Positions 1-6,558 of a stretch of 8,244 bases of DNA are shown piece by piece. A program made the position numbers and the translations under genes. How positions within the stretch are numbered: position 1 is the first letter of the stretch; each line of letters opens with the position of its first letter. Source of the stretch: an uncultured Christensenella sp. (GTDB lineage Bacteria; Bacillota; Clostridia; Christensenellales; UBA3700); NCBI GenBank assembly GCA_910576875.1, contig CAJTKI010000064.1, positions 1 to 8,244 on the forward strand, read 5' to 3'. Below the pieces are notes generated by a model that saw only the letters and a program-made list of their open reading frames with translations, did not search any database and had not been told where the DNA came from.

Positions 1-64
1 GCAATCGTTTTGACCAGTTCGGGTTTTGGGTAGAAGAAAATCCCGAACTGGTCAAAACGATTGC
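1..64. repeat. Perfect 23-bp inverted repeat at the window edge, probable foldback artefact
   Basis: Bases 1-23 are the exact reverse complement of bases 42-64. Allowing one bulged base (T41), four more pairs form between 24-27 (TTTT) and 37-40 (AAAA), leaving a 9-base loop. The right arm encodes a segment that fits the polysaccharide deacetylase family (PELVKTI). The left arm reads NRFDQFG, where the family normally has a hydrophobic strand ending in TFF followed by a short G-containing turn. The arms meet at the short inverted pair TTCGGG (18-23) and CCCGAA (42-47), the expected signature of a template-switch or foldback chimera at a contig end. A genuine hairpin inside the coding sequence is possible but less likely. 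Confidence 0.9.
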
Positions 65-521
65 GCAGAGCGGGTGTGACATCGGGAATCATAGCGAAAA
101 CCATTTGAAGATGTCTACGCTCTCGCGCGAGGATATCGATCGAGAAATCGACGGCGTCAACGATGCGATCGAGGCGCTGACCGGACAAAGACCGAAATAT
201 TTCCGCGCTCCGTTCGGCGACTACAACAATCGTTTGATCGACGCCGTGGAATCCAAGGGCATGATTCCGATTCAGTGGGATGTGGATTCGTTGGATTGGA
301 AGGGAATCGGCTGTACGGAAATATTGGCCCGCATATCGAAAAACGCAAAGGGCGGTTCGATCATCTTGTGTCACAACAACAGCGATCATGTGCTGGACGC
401 GCTTCCGCTCGTCATCGCCAACTTGTTGAATCAGGGGTACGAAATCGTTCCGTTGCACGAGCTGGTGTACGATGCCCCCTATACGGTGGACGGCGCCGGA
501 GAGCAACATCAACAGCAATAA
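3..521 (+). CDS. Polysaccharide deacetylase, NodB-fold (5' truncated)
   Basis: This is the C-terminal 172 codons of a carbohydrate esterase family 4 enzyme, which removes N-acetyl groups from peptidoglycan or another GlcNAc/MurNAc polymer in a metal-dependent reaction, usually outside the cell membrane. Numbering from codon 1 at base 3, the metal-binding motif IGNHSENH has H30 and H34. The substrate-groove motif RAPFGDYN is at 68-75, WDVDSLDW at 92-99 and the catalytic-histidine motif ILCHNN at 121-126 (H124). The first motif (TFDD) and any signal peptide or membrane anchor lie off the left edge. The WDVDSLDW form resembles PdaA/PdaB-like enzymes of spore-forming Bacillota, but the exact subfamily is not resolved. 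Residues 1-5 are suspect because they fall in the terminal inverted repeat. The SSB-like gene follows after 17 bases, so the two are probably co-transcribed. An internal TTG at 105 is not a credible start, since conserved motifs lie upstream of it. Confidence 0.88.
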   Translation, partial: NRFDQFGFWVEENPELVKTIAQSGCDIGNHSENHLKMSTLSREDIDREIDGVNDAIEALTGQRPKYFRAPFGDYNNRLIDAVESKGMIPIQWDVDSLDWKGIGCTEILARISKNAKGGSIILCHNNSDHVLDALPLVIANLLNQGYEIVPLHELVYDAPYTVDGAGEQHQQQ

Positions 522-538
522 AGGGATTGGAGGTTCCT

Positions 539-1198
539 ATGAATTACGAGCAGATGAGTAACAATCAGTTGTACTTGACCGGTACGGTCGTGCGCGAGCC
601 GAAGTATACGCACGAAGTGTATGGAGAAGCGTTTTACGAGACTGCGTTGTCGGTGGAGCGTTTGTCGCATCAAGTGGATATTATTCCGGTTACGATTTCG
701 GATCGATTGATCGAAGCGCGCGGCATTCGGGTCGGTGAAAAAATCCGTGTGATGGGGCAGTTTCGCAGTTACAATAAACAGGACGGCGATCGTTCGCGTT
801 TGTTGTTGACGGCGTTTGTTCGCGAAATTCTCGATCCGGACGAAACCGCCAATCCGAATACGATCGAGATTACCGGATACATATGCAAGCCGCCGGTATA
901 TCGCACCACGCCGTTCCAAAGAGAGATATGCGACGTTCTGATCGCGGTCAATCGCGCGTACAATAAGTCCGATTATATTCCGTGCATTCTGTGGGGAAGA
1001 AACGCGCGATACGTGCAGAATATGCCGGTCGGCGAGCGGTTGACGCTGTCCGGGCGTATTCAGTCGCGCGTATATTCCAAAACGGTGGACGGCGATCGCG
1101 TAGAGGAGCGTACTGCGTATGAGGTGTCGGTATGCAAGATCTTAGAGGAAGAAAAACCTTTCAAAAAGAATGAAGATTGTTCTAATTTAGCGCAATAA
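539..1198 (+). CDS. Tandem OB-fold single-stranded DNA-binding protein-like
   Basis: A 219-residue protein. The ATG at 539 has GGAGG at 529-533 with good spacing; the same frame is open further upstream, but that part overlaps the deacetylase gene and looks unlike protein. Two OB-fold-like modules are visible at about 8-98 and 107-203. They align with each other: LYLTGTVVREPKY matches IEITGYICKPPVY, and VGEKIRVMGQFRSYNK matches VGERLTLSGRIQSRVYSK. The second module carries SSB-like strings (YIPCILWGRNA, GRIQSR). The family binds single-stranded DNA during replication or repair, in the cytoplasm. Unlike canonical SSB, the tail (KKNEDCSNLAQ) lacks the acidic DDIPF-type tip that recruits partners, so this is probably an accessory SSB-like protein and not the main SSB. 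Its specific role is unknown. It is the last gene before a strong terminator. Confidence 0.75.
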   Translation: MNYEQMSNNQLYLTGTVVREPKYTHEVYGEAFYETALSVERLSHQVDIIPVTISDRLIEARGIRVGEKIRVMGQFRSYNKQDGDRSRLLLTAFVREILDPDETANPNTIEITGYICKPPVYRTTPFQREICDVLIAVNRAYNKSDYIPCILWGRNARYVQNMPVGERLTLSGRIQSRVYSKTVDGDRVEERTAYEVSVCKILEEEKPFKKNEDCSNLAQ

Positions 1199-1200
1199 TT

Positions 1201-1249
1201 ATAAATATCAAGATAATTTATAATAATATAATAACTATTTGATATTTAT
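1201..1249. repeat. 11-bp perfect inverted repeat in AT-rich DNA after the SSB-like gene
   Basis: ATAAATATCAA at 1201-1211 is the exact reverse complement of TTGATATTTAT at 1239-1249, with 27 bases between them made almost wholly of A and T. It sits directly between the stop codon and the terminator. It could be a weak 3' stem that protects the transcript end, or a protein-binding site. Its low GC content means chance cannot be dismissed. Confidence 0.45.
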
Positions 1250-1253
1250 TGAT

Positions 1254-1287
1254 GTCCGCTCGTTATTTATCGGGCGGACGGTTTTTT
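1254..1287 (+). terminator. Rho-independent terminator after the deacetylase/SSB-like operon
   Basis: The 9-bp stem pairs GTCCGCTCG (1254-1262) with CGGGCGGAC (1271-1279), with one G-U wobble and an 8-base loop, followed within two bases by six T (1282-1287). It lies 55 bases beyond the stop codon of the SSB-like gene and separates this operon from the yggS promoter. Confidence 0.9.
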
Positions 1288-1422
1288 ATCGGAAATTCAC
1301 ATGCTAAAAGGCGTTTGTCGCATGTTTTCCCGAATTTGAAATTGAATAATTGCGTCGATAACAGATAAATCTGCGTGCTTGCGCGTCGGTAAAATCTTGC
1401 GTGCAAGACTTTTAGAATCCGT
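1288..1422. other. Leader/intergenic region with two small dyads upstream of the yggS promoter
   Basis: No believable gene is present in the 186 bases between the terminator and yggS. Two dyads are visible. CAGAT-AA-ATCTG lies at 1362-1373. An imperfect 22-bp hairpin at 1391-1412 has a TCTTG/CAAGA core (1395-1399 with 1404-1408), one mismatch, then AAA pairing with TTT. The second ends 10 bases before the -35 box, where an activator or repressor could bind. Neither matches an operator that I recognise. Confidence 0.35.
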
Positions 1423-1451
1423 TTTACTTTTTTACGCGGGCGTGCTATAAT
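1423..1451 (+). promoter_or_regulatory. SigA-type extended -10 promoter for the yggS-sepF-lspA-rluD operon
   Basis: The -10 box is a perfect TATAAT (1446-1451) preceded by TGC (1443-1445), giving the extended TGnTATAAT form. A -35-like TTTACT (1423-1428, four of six consensus bases) lies 17 bases upstream. The predicted transcript start near 1458 leaves a leader of only about 16 bases, which contains the GGAG ribosome binding site at 1463-1466. Confidence 0.8.
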
Positions 1452-1473
1452 AAACATAATTTGGAGACGCGAT

Positions 1474-2172
1474 ATGTTGGATCATCGGCAGATACTTCGG
1501 AACATTTCGGAATGCAGAGACAGGATCGACGCTGCCATGTTGCGTGCGGGGCGGCGGGATCGGGTCGAATTGATCGGCGCAACCAAGACGCAATCTTCGG
1601 AACTGATCTCGTTTTTGAATGCAAGCGGCGCGCTGACGCATGTCGGCGAGAACCGCGTGCAGGAATTGGTTGACAAGTATCCGTATGGAGATCGATTGAC
1701 GTGGCACATGATCGGTCGTTTGCAGACGAATAAGGTCAAATACGTCGTGGACAAGGCGGCGATGATTCATTCGCTGGATCGAATCGCTTTGGCGCAGGAG
1801 ATTCAGAAGCAAGCAGATAAACGAAATCTGGTCGTTTCGTGCCTGATTGAAGTCAATATGGGAAGCGAAATCTCCAAGGGCGGTATCGAACCGCAAGAGT
1901 TGGAAGCATTTGCGTGTGCATTGCGCGCGTTTCCGAATATCAAGATACGCGGATTGATGTCCGTCATGCCGAAAACGGACGATGTGGCGAATTTGATCGC
2001 GATGTATCGTCGGTTGCAGCGACTTTTTCAATCTTTGGCAGAGTATACGGTTGATCCGCAGGCGGTGGATACGCTGTCTTGCGGAATGACGAACGATTAT
2101 GAGATCGCGATCGCCGAAGGCGGCGCGACGGCGGTGCGGTTGGGCAGAGTGTTGTTCGGCGCGCGCGAGTAG
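1474..2172 (+). CDS. yggS: YggS/PLPBP family pyridoxal phosphate-binding protein
   Basis: A 232-residue protein of the family called YggS, YlmE (Bacillus) or PLPBP. Members bind pyridoxal 5'-phosphate and help balance vitamin B6 and amino/keto acid pools; no enzyme activity is established. The Schiff-base lysine is expected to be K38 in LIGATKTQ. Other family blocks are HVGENRVQEL (56-65), WHMIGRLQTNKVKYV (77-91), and near the C-terminus LSCGMTNDYEIAIAEGGA and VRLGRVLFGAR, which form the phosphate-binding end of the barrel. The length is normal for a single-domain alanine-racemase-fold TIM barrel. The ATG has GGAG (1463-1466) seven bases upstream and a promoter just before it. Linkage to sepF is classic for Bacillota (ylmE-ylmF), and the gap to sepF is 12 bases. 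Confidence 0.95.
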   Translation: MLDHRQILRNISECRDRIDAAMLRAGRRDRVELIGATKTQSSELISFLNASGALTHVGENRVQELVDKYPYGDRLTWHMIGRLQTNKVKYVVDKAAMIHSLDRIALAQEIQKQADKRNLVVSCLIEVNMGSEISKGGIEPQELEAFACALRAFPNIKIRGLMSVMPKTDDVANLIAMYRRLQRLFQSLAEYTVDPQAVDTLSCGMTNDYEIAIAEGGATAVRLGRVLFGARE

Positions 2173-2184
2173 ACAGGAGGGATT

Positions 2185-2979
2185 ATGGACGATCGCAGAC
2201 GCGGTTTTAACGAAGAAGAAAGCGGGCGGTTCGGCAATCGTTTTACGCCGGATCCGGCTTGCGACGGATTGTATTCGAACGGCGGCGAGCAGCGCGGCGC
2301 CGGATTGCCGTTTGCGGATCGAAATACGCACGGGGGCGGGAATTTTGCTCCTTTACAAGGCGGATATGCGCCGAACGGGCGATCCGCTCCGATCGTGCCG
2401 AATCCGCCGTTTGCGGCAGGGGGCGGCGCGCCCGCTCCGCAATTTGGACAGCAGTTCGGGCAACAATTCGGACAGCTGTACGCGCCTGCGCAACCGGTTG
2501 CTCCGTATGTCGCACCCGCGCAACCGACGTATTCTTACGGCGCGCAACCGCCGCGTCAAACGCCTGCGGTCGGATCGCCGAATTATGCGCCTTATCCTCA
2601 GGGCGGCAGAGAGCCGGAGTTCGATTATGATCCCAATATGCAATATGCGCCCGCGGATATGCCGCGTAAAAAGCGCGGTTTGTTCGGTTGGAAAAAACGC
2701 GACGACGACGGCGGAATGAACAATGTCGTGATTGCCTATCCCAACAGCTTTACCGACGTGCAGGGAATTATCGACAATTTGCGGCAAGGGCAGGCGATCA
2801 TCGTCGATCTCAATCGAATCAACGATAAAAATTCGCAACGCATTCTCGATTATTTGAGCGGCGCGATTTACGGATTGGGCGGCAGTCAGCAGCGGATCGG
2901 GGACAAGATGTTTTTGTTTACGCCGGACGGCGTGAGTATTCAAGGTCCGACGGATTTGAAGAAAAAGTATGATAAATAA
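2185..2979 (+). CDS. sepF: SepF, FtsZ-associated cell division protein with a long disordered N-terminus
   Basis: SepF polymerises into rings at the division site and tethers FtsZ filaments to the membrane. The conserved SepF core is at residues 178-254: NNVVIAYPNSFTDVQGIIDN, then RQGQAIIVDLNRI, QRILDYLSGAIYGLGG and KMFLFTPDGV. At 264 residues the protein is much longer than the usual 150 or so. Residues 1-160 are a low-complexity Gly/Pro/Gln/Ala/Tyr-rich region predicted to be disordered, including three FGQQ-type repeats. The amphipathic membrane helix normally at the extreme N-terminus is not seen: the start MDDRRRGFNEEESG is charged. A basic, aromatic patch RKKRGLFGWKKRDDD (161-175) lies directly before the core and may replace it. 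The start is supported by AGGAGG at 2175-2180; the internal ATG at 2659 lacks a ribosome binding site. The 3' end overlaps lspA by 11 bases. Confidence 0.92.
   Translation: MDDRRRGFNEEESGRFGNRFTPDPACDGLYSNGGEQRGAGLPFADRNTHGGGNFAPLQGGYAPNGRSAPIVPNPPFAAGGGAPAPQFGQQFGQQFGQLYAPAQPVAPYVAPAQPTYSYGAQPPRQTPAVGSPNYAPYPQGGREPEFDYDPNMQYAPADMPRKKRGLFGWKKRDDDGGMNNVVIAYPNSFTDVQGIIDNLRQGQAIIVDLNRINDKNSQRILDYLSGAIYGLGGSQQRIGDKMFLFTPDGVSIQGPTDLKKKYDK
2443..2478 (+). repeat. Three in-frame 12-base repeats in sepF (FGQQ-FGQQ-FGQL)
   Basis: Three consecutive 12-base units encode FGQQ, FGQQ and FGQL at SepF residues 87-98. The units differ at third positions (TTT/TTC, GGA/GGG, CAG/CAA), so the repeat is not a fresh slippage product. 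It sits in the disordered linker. Confidence 0.85.
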
Positions 2980-3697
2980 GAAAAAACGGATCGTACAATT
3001 TGCGTCGGAACTCGGGTTTTTCGCACTCTTGCTTGCGGCGGATCTGATATCCAAATCCGCGGTATTTGCGTTTTTGGATACGCGTCCGACGCATTCGTTT
3101 ATCGTGCAAGAAGGTATTTTTACGTTTTATCGGGTGGAAAACTACGGGATGTCGTTCGGATTGCTGTCCGGACAGACCGGATTGTTGATCGGGATTACCT
3201 GTACCGTAACGGCGTTGTTGGTTGCGCTGGTCGTATTGCGTCCCGATACGCCCAAGTTGTTTCGGATTTCGATGTGGATGATCATAGCCGGCGCGATCGG
3301 CAATGTCGTGGATCGGATTGCGTTCGGATACGTGCGGGATTTTATCGATTATACGTTTTTGGAGACGTTTTTCGGGATTGATTTCGCAGTCGGCAACATT
3401 GCGGATTTGTTTGTCTTGTTGGGTATGATTCCGCTGCTGGTGTACGTCGTTTTTCTGTTTGAAGAAAAGGATTTTTATTCCGCGAAAAAGCGCGCCGCAC
3501 TGGAATTGCGCGCGAAAAACGCATTGCCCGCAGGCGTGCCGCCTGTCGACGATGCGCCCGAATCGAGTGGCGGCGATTTGACCGCGTCGCAAAATTCGAC
3601 GGCATCGGATTTGCCTGCGGAGAAAACTGCAAAAGATTGCGACGGACAGTCGGCATCGGACGCTGCGGTGAAAGACGATGCGGAGCGCGCGGAATGA
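2969..3697 (+). CDS. lspA: Lipoprotein signal peptidase (signal peptidase II) with an acidic C-terminal tail
   Basis: LspA is the membrane aspartyl protease that cuts signal peptides from diacylglyceryl-modified prolipoproteins. Four hydrophobic segments are visible at about 11-33, 69-90, 98-118 and 145-165. Family motifs are AADLISK (23-29), ENYGMSFG (57-64), GAIGNVVDRIAFGYVRDFID (108-127) and VGNIADLFVLLG (141-152). By family alignment the catalytic pair should be D124 (in VRDF) and D146 (in NIAD), with N112 and D115 also conserved. The protein has 242 residues against a usual 150-170; the excess is a tail after about 166, first basic and helical, then rich in Asp, Ala, Ser and Glu. The tail has no domain I recognise and should be cytoplasmic. 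The start overlaps the sepF end by 11 bases with only a weak GAAG-type ribosome site, suggesting translational coupling. The stop overlaps the rluD start (ATGA). Confidence 0.93.
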   Translation: MINKKKRIVQFASELGFFALLLAADLISKSAVFAFLDTRPTHSFIVQEGIFTFYRVENYGMSFGLLSGQTGLLIGITCTVTALLVALVVLRPDTPKLFRISMWMIIAGAIGNVVDRIAFGYVRDFIDYTFLETFFGIDFAVGNIADLFVLLGMIPLLVYVVFLFEEKDFYSAKKRAALELRAKNALPAGVPPVDDAPESSGGDLTASQNSTASDLPAEKTAKDCDGQSASDAAVKDDAERAE

Positions 3698-4692
3698 GCG
3701 AAAGCGTGTCTGTTTGGACGTTCGAAGTCGGCGCGGAGCGCGTCGGAACGCGGTTGGACGTGTTTGTCAACGAGTGCGCGCAACTGAGTCGCTCGCAATG
3801 CAAACGCCTGTGCGAATTGTCCATGATTACCGTCAATGGCGAGACGAAAAAGGCGGGGTATTCGCTCAAATCGGGCGATTGCGTGTCCGTGACCTGTCCG
3901 CCCGATCGGGAATTGGATTTGCAAGGGCAGGATATACCGATCTCGATCGTGTACGAAGACGACGATCTGGCGATTGTGGACAAGCCGCAGGGCATGGTCG
4001 TGCATCCTGCGCCCGGCGCGTACGAAGGCACGCTCGTGCATGCGTTGTTGTATCGGTTGCAATCGCTCAGCTCGATCAACGGCGTGATTCGTCCGGGGAT
4101 CGTGCATCGGTTGGACAAGGATACTTCCGGACTTTTGGCGATTGCCAAAAACGATGCCGCGCATGTGGATTTGCAACGGCAAATTGCCGAAAAAACCGCT
4201 TGTCGTGTTTATATCGCGCTGTGCGACGGACAATTTGCGCATGCGCAAGGCGTGATCGACACGTATTTGGATCGCAGTGCAAAAGACCGCAAAAAGATGG
4301 CGGTCATGCGCGAGGCGCGCGGCAGACGCGCGGTGACGCATTATCGGGTTTTGAAATCGTATCGCAATTATACGTTGGTGCAATTTGTTTTGGAGACGGG
4401 GCGGACGCATCAAATCCGCGTGCATGCCAAGCATATCGGGCATCCCGTAGTCGGGGATGCGACGTACGGCGGCAGCAATGCGTTTGATCTTGCGGGGCAA
4501 TTGTTGCATGCGACGCAATTGGAATTGACGCATCCGACCGTTGGCAGACGCATGCGGTTTTCGACGCCGATTCCCGAATATTTTGCACAAGTATTGCGTC
4601 GGATCGCATCGCAATCGGCGGACGATGTCGAAGTACGAGACGTGCTTGTCGCGCAGCGGGGGATTGAAATTTTAGACGATTTATCCAAATAA
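3694..4692 (+). CDS. rluD: RluD-type 23S rRNA pseudouridine synthase
   Basis: This RluA-family enzyme isomerises uridine to pseudouridine in large-subunit rRNA; in E. coli RluD acts on helix 69 (positions 1911, 1915, 1917). The 332 residues are a standard length. An N-terminal S4 RNA-binding domain occupies about 18-70 (RLDVFVNE, LSRSQCKRLCELSMITVNGE). The synthase domain follows from about 84, with VDKPQGMVVHPAPG (96-109), the catalytic motif HRLDKDTSGLL (138-148, catalytic D141), ETGRTHQIRVHAKHIGHPVVGD (234-255) and a C-terminal LHATQLELTHP. The ATG at 3694 overlaps the lspA stop codon as ATGA and has GGAG at 3682-3685; the same frame is open further upstream, but only inside lspA. It is last in the operon and convergent with rqcH. 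Target positions in this organism are inferred from the family, and other RluA-family assignments remain possible. Confidence 0.92.
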   Translation: MSESVSVWTFEVGAERVGTRLDVFVNECAQLSRSQCKRLCELSMITVNGETKKAGYSLKSGDCVSVTCPPDRELDLQGQDIPISIVYEDDDLAIVDKPQGMVVHPAPGAYEGTLVHALLYRLQSLSSINGVIRPGIVHRLDKDTSGLLAIAKNDAAHVDLQRQIAEKTACRVYIALCDGQFAHAQGVIDTYLDRSAKDRKKMAVMREARGRRAVTHYRVLKSYRNYTLVQFVLETGRTHQIRVHAKHIGHPVVGDATYGGSNAFDLAGQLLHATQLELTHPTVGRRMRFSTPIPEYFAQVLRRIASQSADDVEVRDVLVAQRGIEILDDLSK

Positions 4693-4715
4693 TCGAAACG
4701 ATATTTTTCGATTTT
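4691..4715. terminator. Weak hairpin between convergent rluD and rqcH, possible bidirectional terminator
   Basis: AATCGAAA (4691-4698) pairs perfectly with TTTCGATT (4706-4713) around a 7-base loop, overlapping the last bases of rluD. Short T runs are present on both strands. An outer pair, ATCCAAAT (4683-4690) with ATTTGGAT (4728-4735), could extend the structure. The stem is AT-rich and lacks a long T tract, so termination would be weak, but this is the only candidate in the 53-base gap between the two converging genes. Confidence 0.35.
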
Positions 4716-4745
4716 GAAACATCGGGCATTTGGATGCAAAAGGGC

Positions 4746-6470
4746 TTATTCGCGTACCAGATAGGTTTCGTGTCGGTTCGGGGAGACGACGGCGGTACGG
4801 TAGGTTGTGTACAGTACCATGCCGGGTTTGCCGATCGGATGTCGACGCAGATTCTTGCGCAGGGTATAATCGCATGCGATTTTGCCGCCGTCTGCCGCGT
4901 GCGAATAGTAGGCGCAGATTTCGCAGGCGGTTCGGATGACCGATTCCGGAATATCGCGACCTTCGGCAAACACGATGACGTGCGACGAGTGCGCATCTTT
5001 GGTGTGTACCCACAGGTCGTTGCCGTTGGCAAGCTTGAACGTCAGTTTTTCGTTTTGATAATTGTTTTTGCCGACGCAAATCGCAAAATCTTCGTATTCG
5101 TAGAGCAGCGGTTGCGCCGGTTTTATTTTTGTCGACTTGTCTTGTTTTCGTACGCGCAACGCGCCGACCGATTCCAATTCCGCTTGCACTTCCGCGATTT
5201 CCTGCGGGGTGGAGCACATTGCGATCAACGGTGCGATCGTCTGCAAATATTGCAGAAAGTCGCGCGTTTGTTCGATTTGTTCGACGACGACCGCTTCCGT
5301 GCGTTTGAGTTTCGCGTATTTTTTGAAGTATGCTTGCGCGTTTTGTTGCGGCGTGAGTCGCTCGTCCAGTTGGATGACGCGGTCGGGGCAGTCGGGTCGG
5401 TAATAGTCTGCGACGGTAATGCGCGTATCGCCTTTGCGGATGCGGTGCAGATTGGCGGTAATCAATTCGCCCAAAATGCGGTATTCGTCTTGATTTTGAG
5501 ACTGCGCATAGCGTTCGAGACACTTATCCAGCTTTTTCTGCGTTTTATTCAGTAGCGCATTGTATGCTTTTTGCAAATATCGCGTACGTTCGTCGCGTCG
5601 TTGGCGCAGATCTTTTTCGGATACGCAGCGTTCGATCGCGTCGTTCAGGGACGGGGCGGGCGTTGTTTCGACGCCTTGGTACGGATACATATAATAGTCG
5701 ATTGCGCATCCGTCCGACATTTGTACGCACGGAGCGAATCGCTCCGATCCGTAACAATTCAGCATGGATTCGATCGCTTGCAGGATCGCGTCGATCCGAT
5801 CGTCGGATAGAGCGCGAGCATCCCGAACGCCTGCATCGCACAGCAATTGCGCCGCTGTGGCGTTGCTCAGCCCCGCAAAATGTTTGATGACGTATGCGAG
5901 CAGCGTTTCCGTTCCGTCGTATCGGGTCAGGCAGGCGCGGATTGCGTCGGGATCTTGCAGCAGAATTTTGCCTTGCGCGGGCAATTCGTATCGCGCGGAT
6001 GGCAGTAGGCAGCGTTTGGTCGCCGTATCGTAGGAAACTTGTTTGAGACTGTCTGTGATGATTCCGCGTTCGTTGACGACGAGAATGTTGCTGTAACGCC
6101 CCATCATTTCCGCCGTCAACGTAAACCGTACGACGTCGTGCAATTCGTTGCGCGCGGATATTTCGATGCCGACGATCCGATCGTTGCCGAGCAGGGAAAT
6201 GCGTTCGATCGCGCCGTTGGCGAGATGTTTGCGCAAATGCATGCAAAACGCCGGGGCAACCTGCGCGCTCGGTTTTTTGATCTGCGTCAAGTGGATGCGC
6301 GGATTGTTTGCGTTGCAAGAAATCGCAAGACGGTGATTCTGTCCCGCCGCGCGGACGAGCAAAACGATTTCGTCTTTTTCCGGCATCTGTATTTTGTCGA
6401 TTTTACCGCCGCGCAGGCGTTCGTCGAGTTCCGCCGCCAGCGCGCGCAGCGTGATGTAATCGTTGGGCAT
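4746..6470 (-). CDS. rqcH: RqcH, NFACT-family ribosome quality control protein (Ala-tailing)
   Basis: RqcH binds stalled 50S-peptidyl-tRNA complexes, recruits tRNA-Ala and drives template-free addition of C-terminal alanine tails that mark the chain for destruction. Older annotations call it a fibronectin-binding protein (FbpA). The 574 residues match the family (about 570). The NFACT-N domain covers about 1-215 and holds the DR motif needed for tRNA binding at D97-R98 (LLGNDRIVGIE). A helical, coiled-coil middle of about 275-435 includes ILGELITANLHRIRKG (332-347) and LTPQQNAQAYFKKYAKLKR (372-390). The NFACT-R domain is at about 455-574, with GKNNYQNEKLTFKLANGND (467-485) and LWVHTKDAHSSHVIV (486-500), ending in PGMVLYTTYRTAVVSP. 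The ATG at 6468-6470 has AAGGA five bases upstream on the minus strand (6476-6480). It is divergent from tig and convergent with rluD. Confidence 0.96.
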   Translation of the reverse strand: MPNDYITLRALAAELDERLRGGKIDKIQMPEKDEIVLLVRAAGQNHRLAISCNANNPRIHLTQIKKPSAQVAPAFCMHLRKHLANGAIERISLLGNDRIVGIEISARNELHDVVRFTLTAEMMGRYSNILVVNERGIITDSLKQVSYDTATKRCLLPSARYELPAQGKILLQDPDAIRACLTRYDGTETLLAYVIKHFAGLSNATAAQLLCDAGVRDARALSDDRIDAILQAIESMLNCYGSERFAPCVQMSDGCAIDYYMYPYQGVETTPAPSLNDAIERCVSEKDLRQRRDERTRYLQKAYNALLNKTQKKLDKCLERYAQSQNQDEYRILGELITANLHRIRKGDTRITVADYYRPDCPDRVIQLDERLTPQQNAQAYFKKYAKLKRTEAVVVEQIEQTRDFLQYLQTIAPLIAMCSTPQEIAEVQAELESVGALRVRKQDKSTKIKPAQPLLYEYEDFAICVGKNNYQNEKLTFKLANGNDLWVHTKDAHSSHVIVFAEGRDIPESVIRTACEICAYYSHAADGGKIACDYTLRKNLRRHPIGKPGMVLYTTYRTAVVSPNRHETYLVRE

Positions 6471-6520
6471 GACAATCCTTGTATCCGCGTGGGTTTGCGG
6501 CGTTTATATTTATTATATAA

Positions 6521-6549
6521 ATTATATTTTATTATTTCCGAATTTGCAA
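6521..6549 (-). promoter_or_regulatory. SigA-type promoter for rqcH
   Basis: Read on the minus strand, TTGCAA (6549-6544, -35) is followed after exactly 17 bases by a perfect TATAAT (6526-6521, -10). The predicted start near 6514 gives a leader of about 44 bases before the rqcH ATG. The flanking DNA is strongly AT-rich. Confidence 0.75.
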
Positions 6550-6558
6550 GATTTTTTA

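Noticed and set aside
275..538. Upstream extension of the SSB-like frame
   Set aside because: The frame is open back to 275, but it overlaps the deacetylase in another frame and is rich in Arg/Gly/Ser without motifs. The ATG at 539 has an ideal ribosome binding site.
1089..1098. GCGATCGC palindromes (also near 2107) as a HIP1-like repeated motif
   Set aside because: Only scattered copies occur, within coding sequence, explained by the host preference for GAT-CG and GCG codons.
1263..1457. Possible 64-codon gene on the minus strand in the gap before yggS
   Set aside because: It has no ribosome binding site or recognisable motif, and it overlaps a strong plus-strand terminator and the yggS promoter.
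2099..2719. Overlapping plus-strand open frames inside yggS and sepF
   Set aside because: They are Arg-rich frame-shifted readings of GCG/CGC-rich coding DNA with no motifs; the sepF frame has the ribosome site and the conserved core.
3475..4614. Open frame of 379 codons on the minus strand across lspA and rluD
   Set aside because: It is Arg/His/Ala-rich with no domain pattern and lies antisense to two clearly recognised genes; the codon bias of the host leaves few stops on the opposite strand.
4726..4737. GCAT-TTGG-ATGC mini-hairpin near the rqcH stop
   Set aside because: A 4-bp stem without a T tract in either direction is too weak to support a function.
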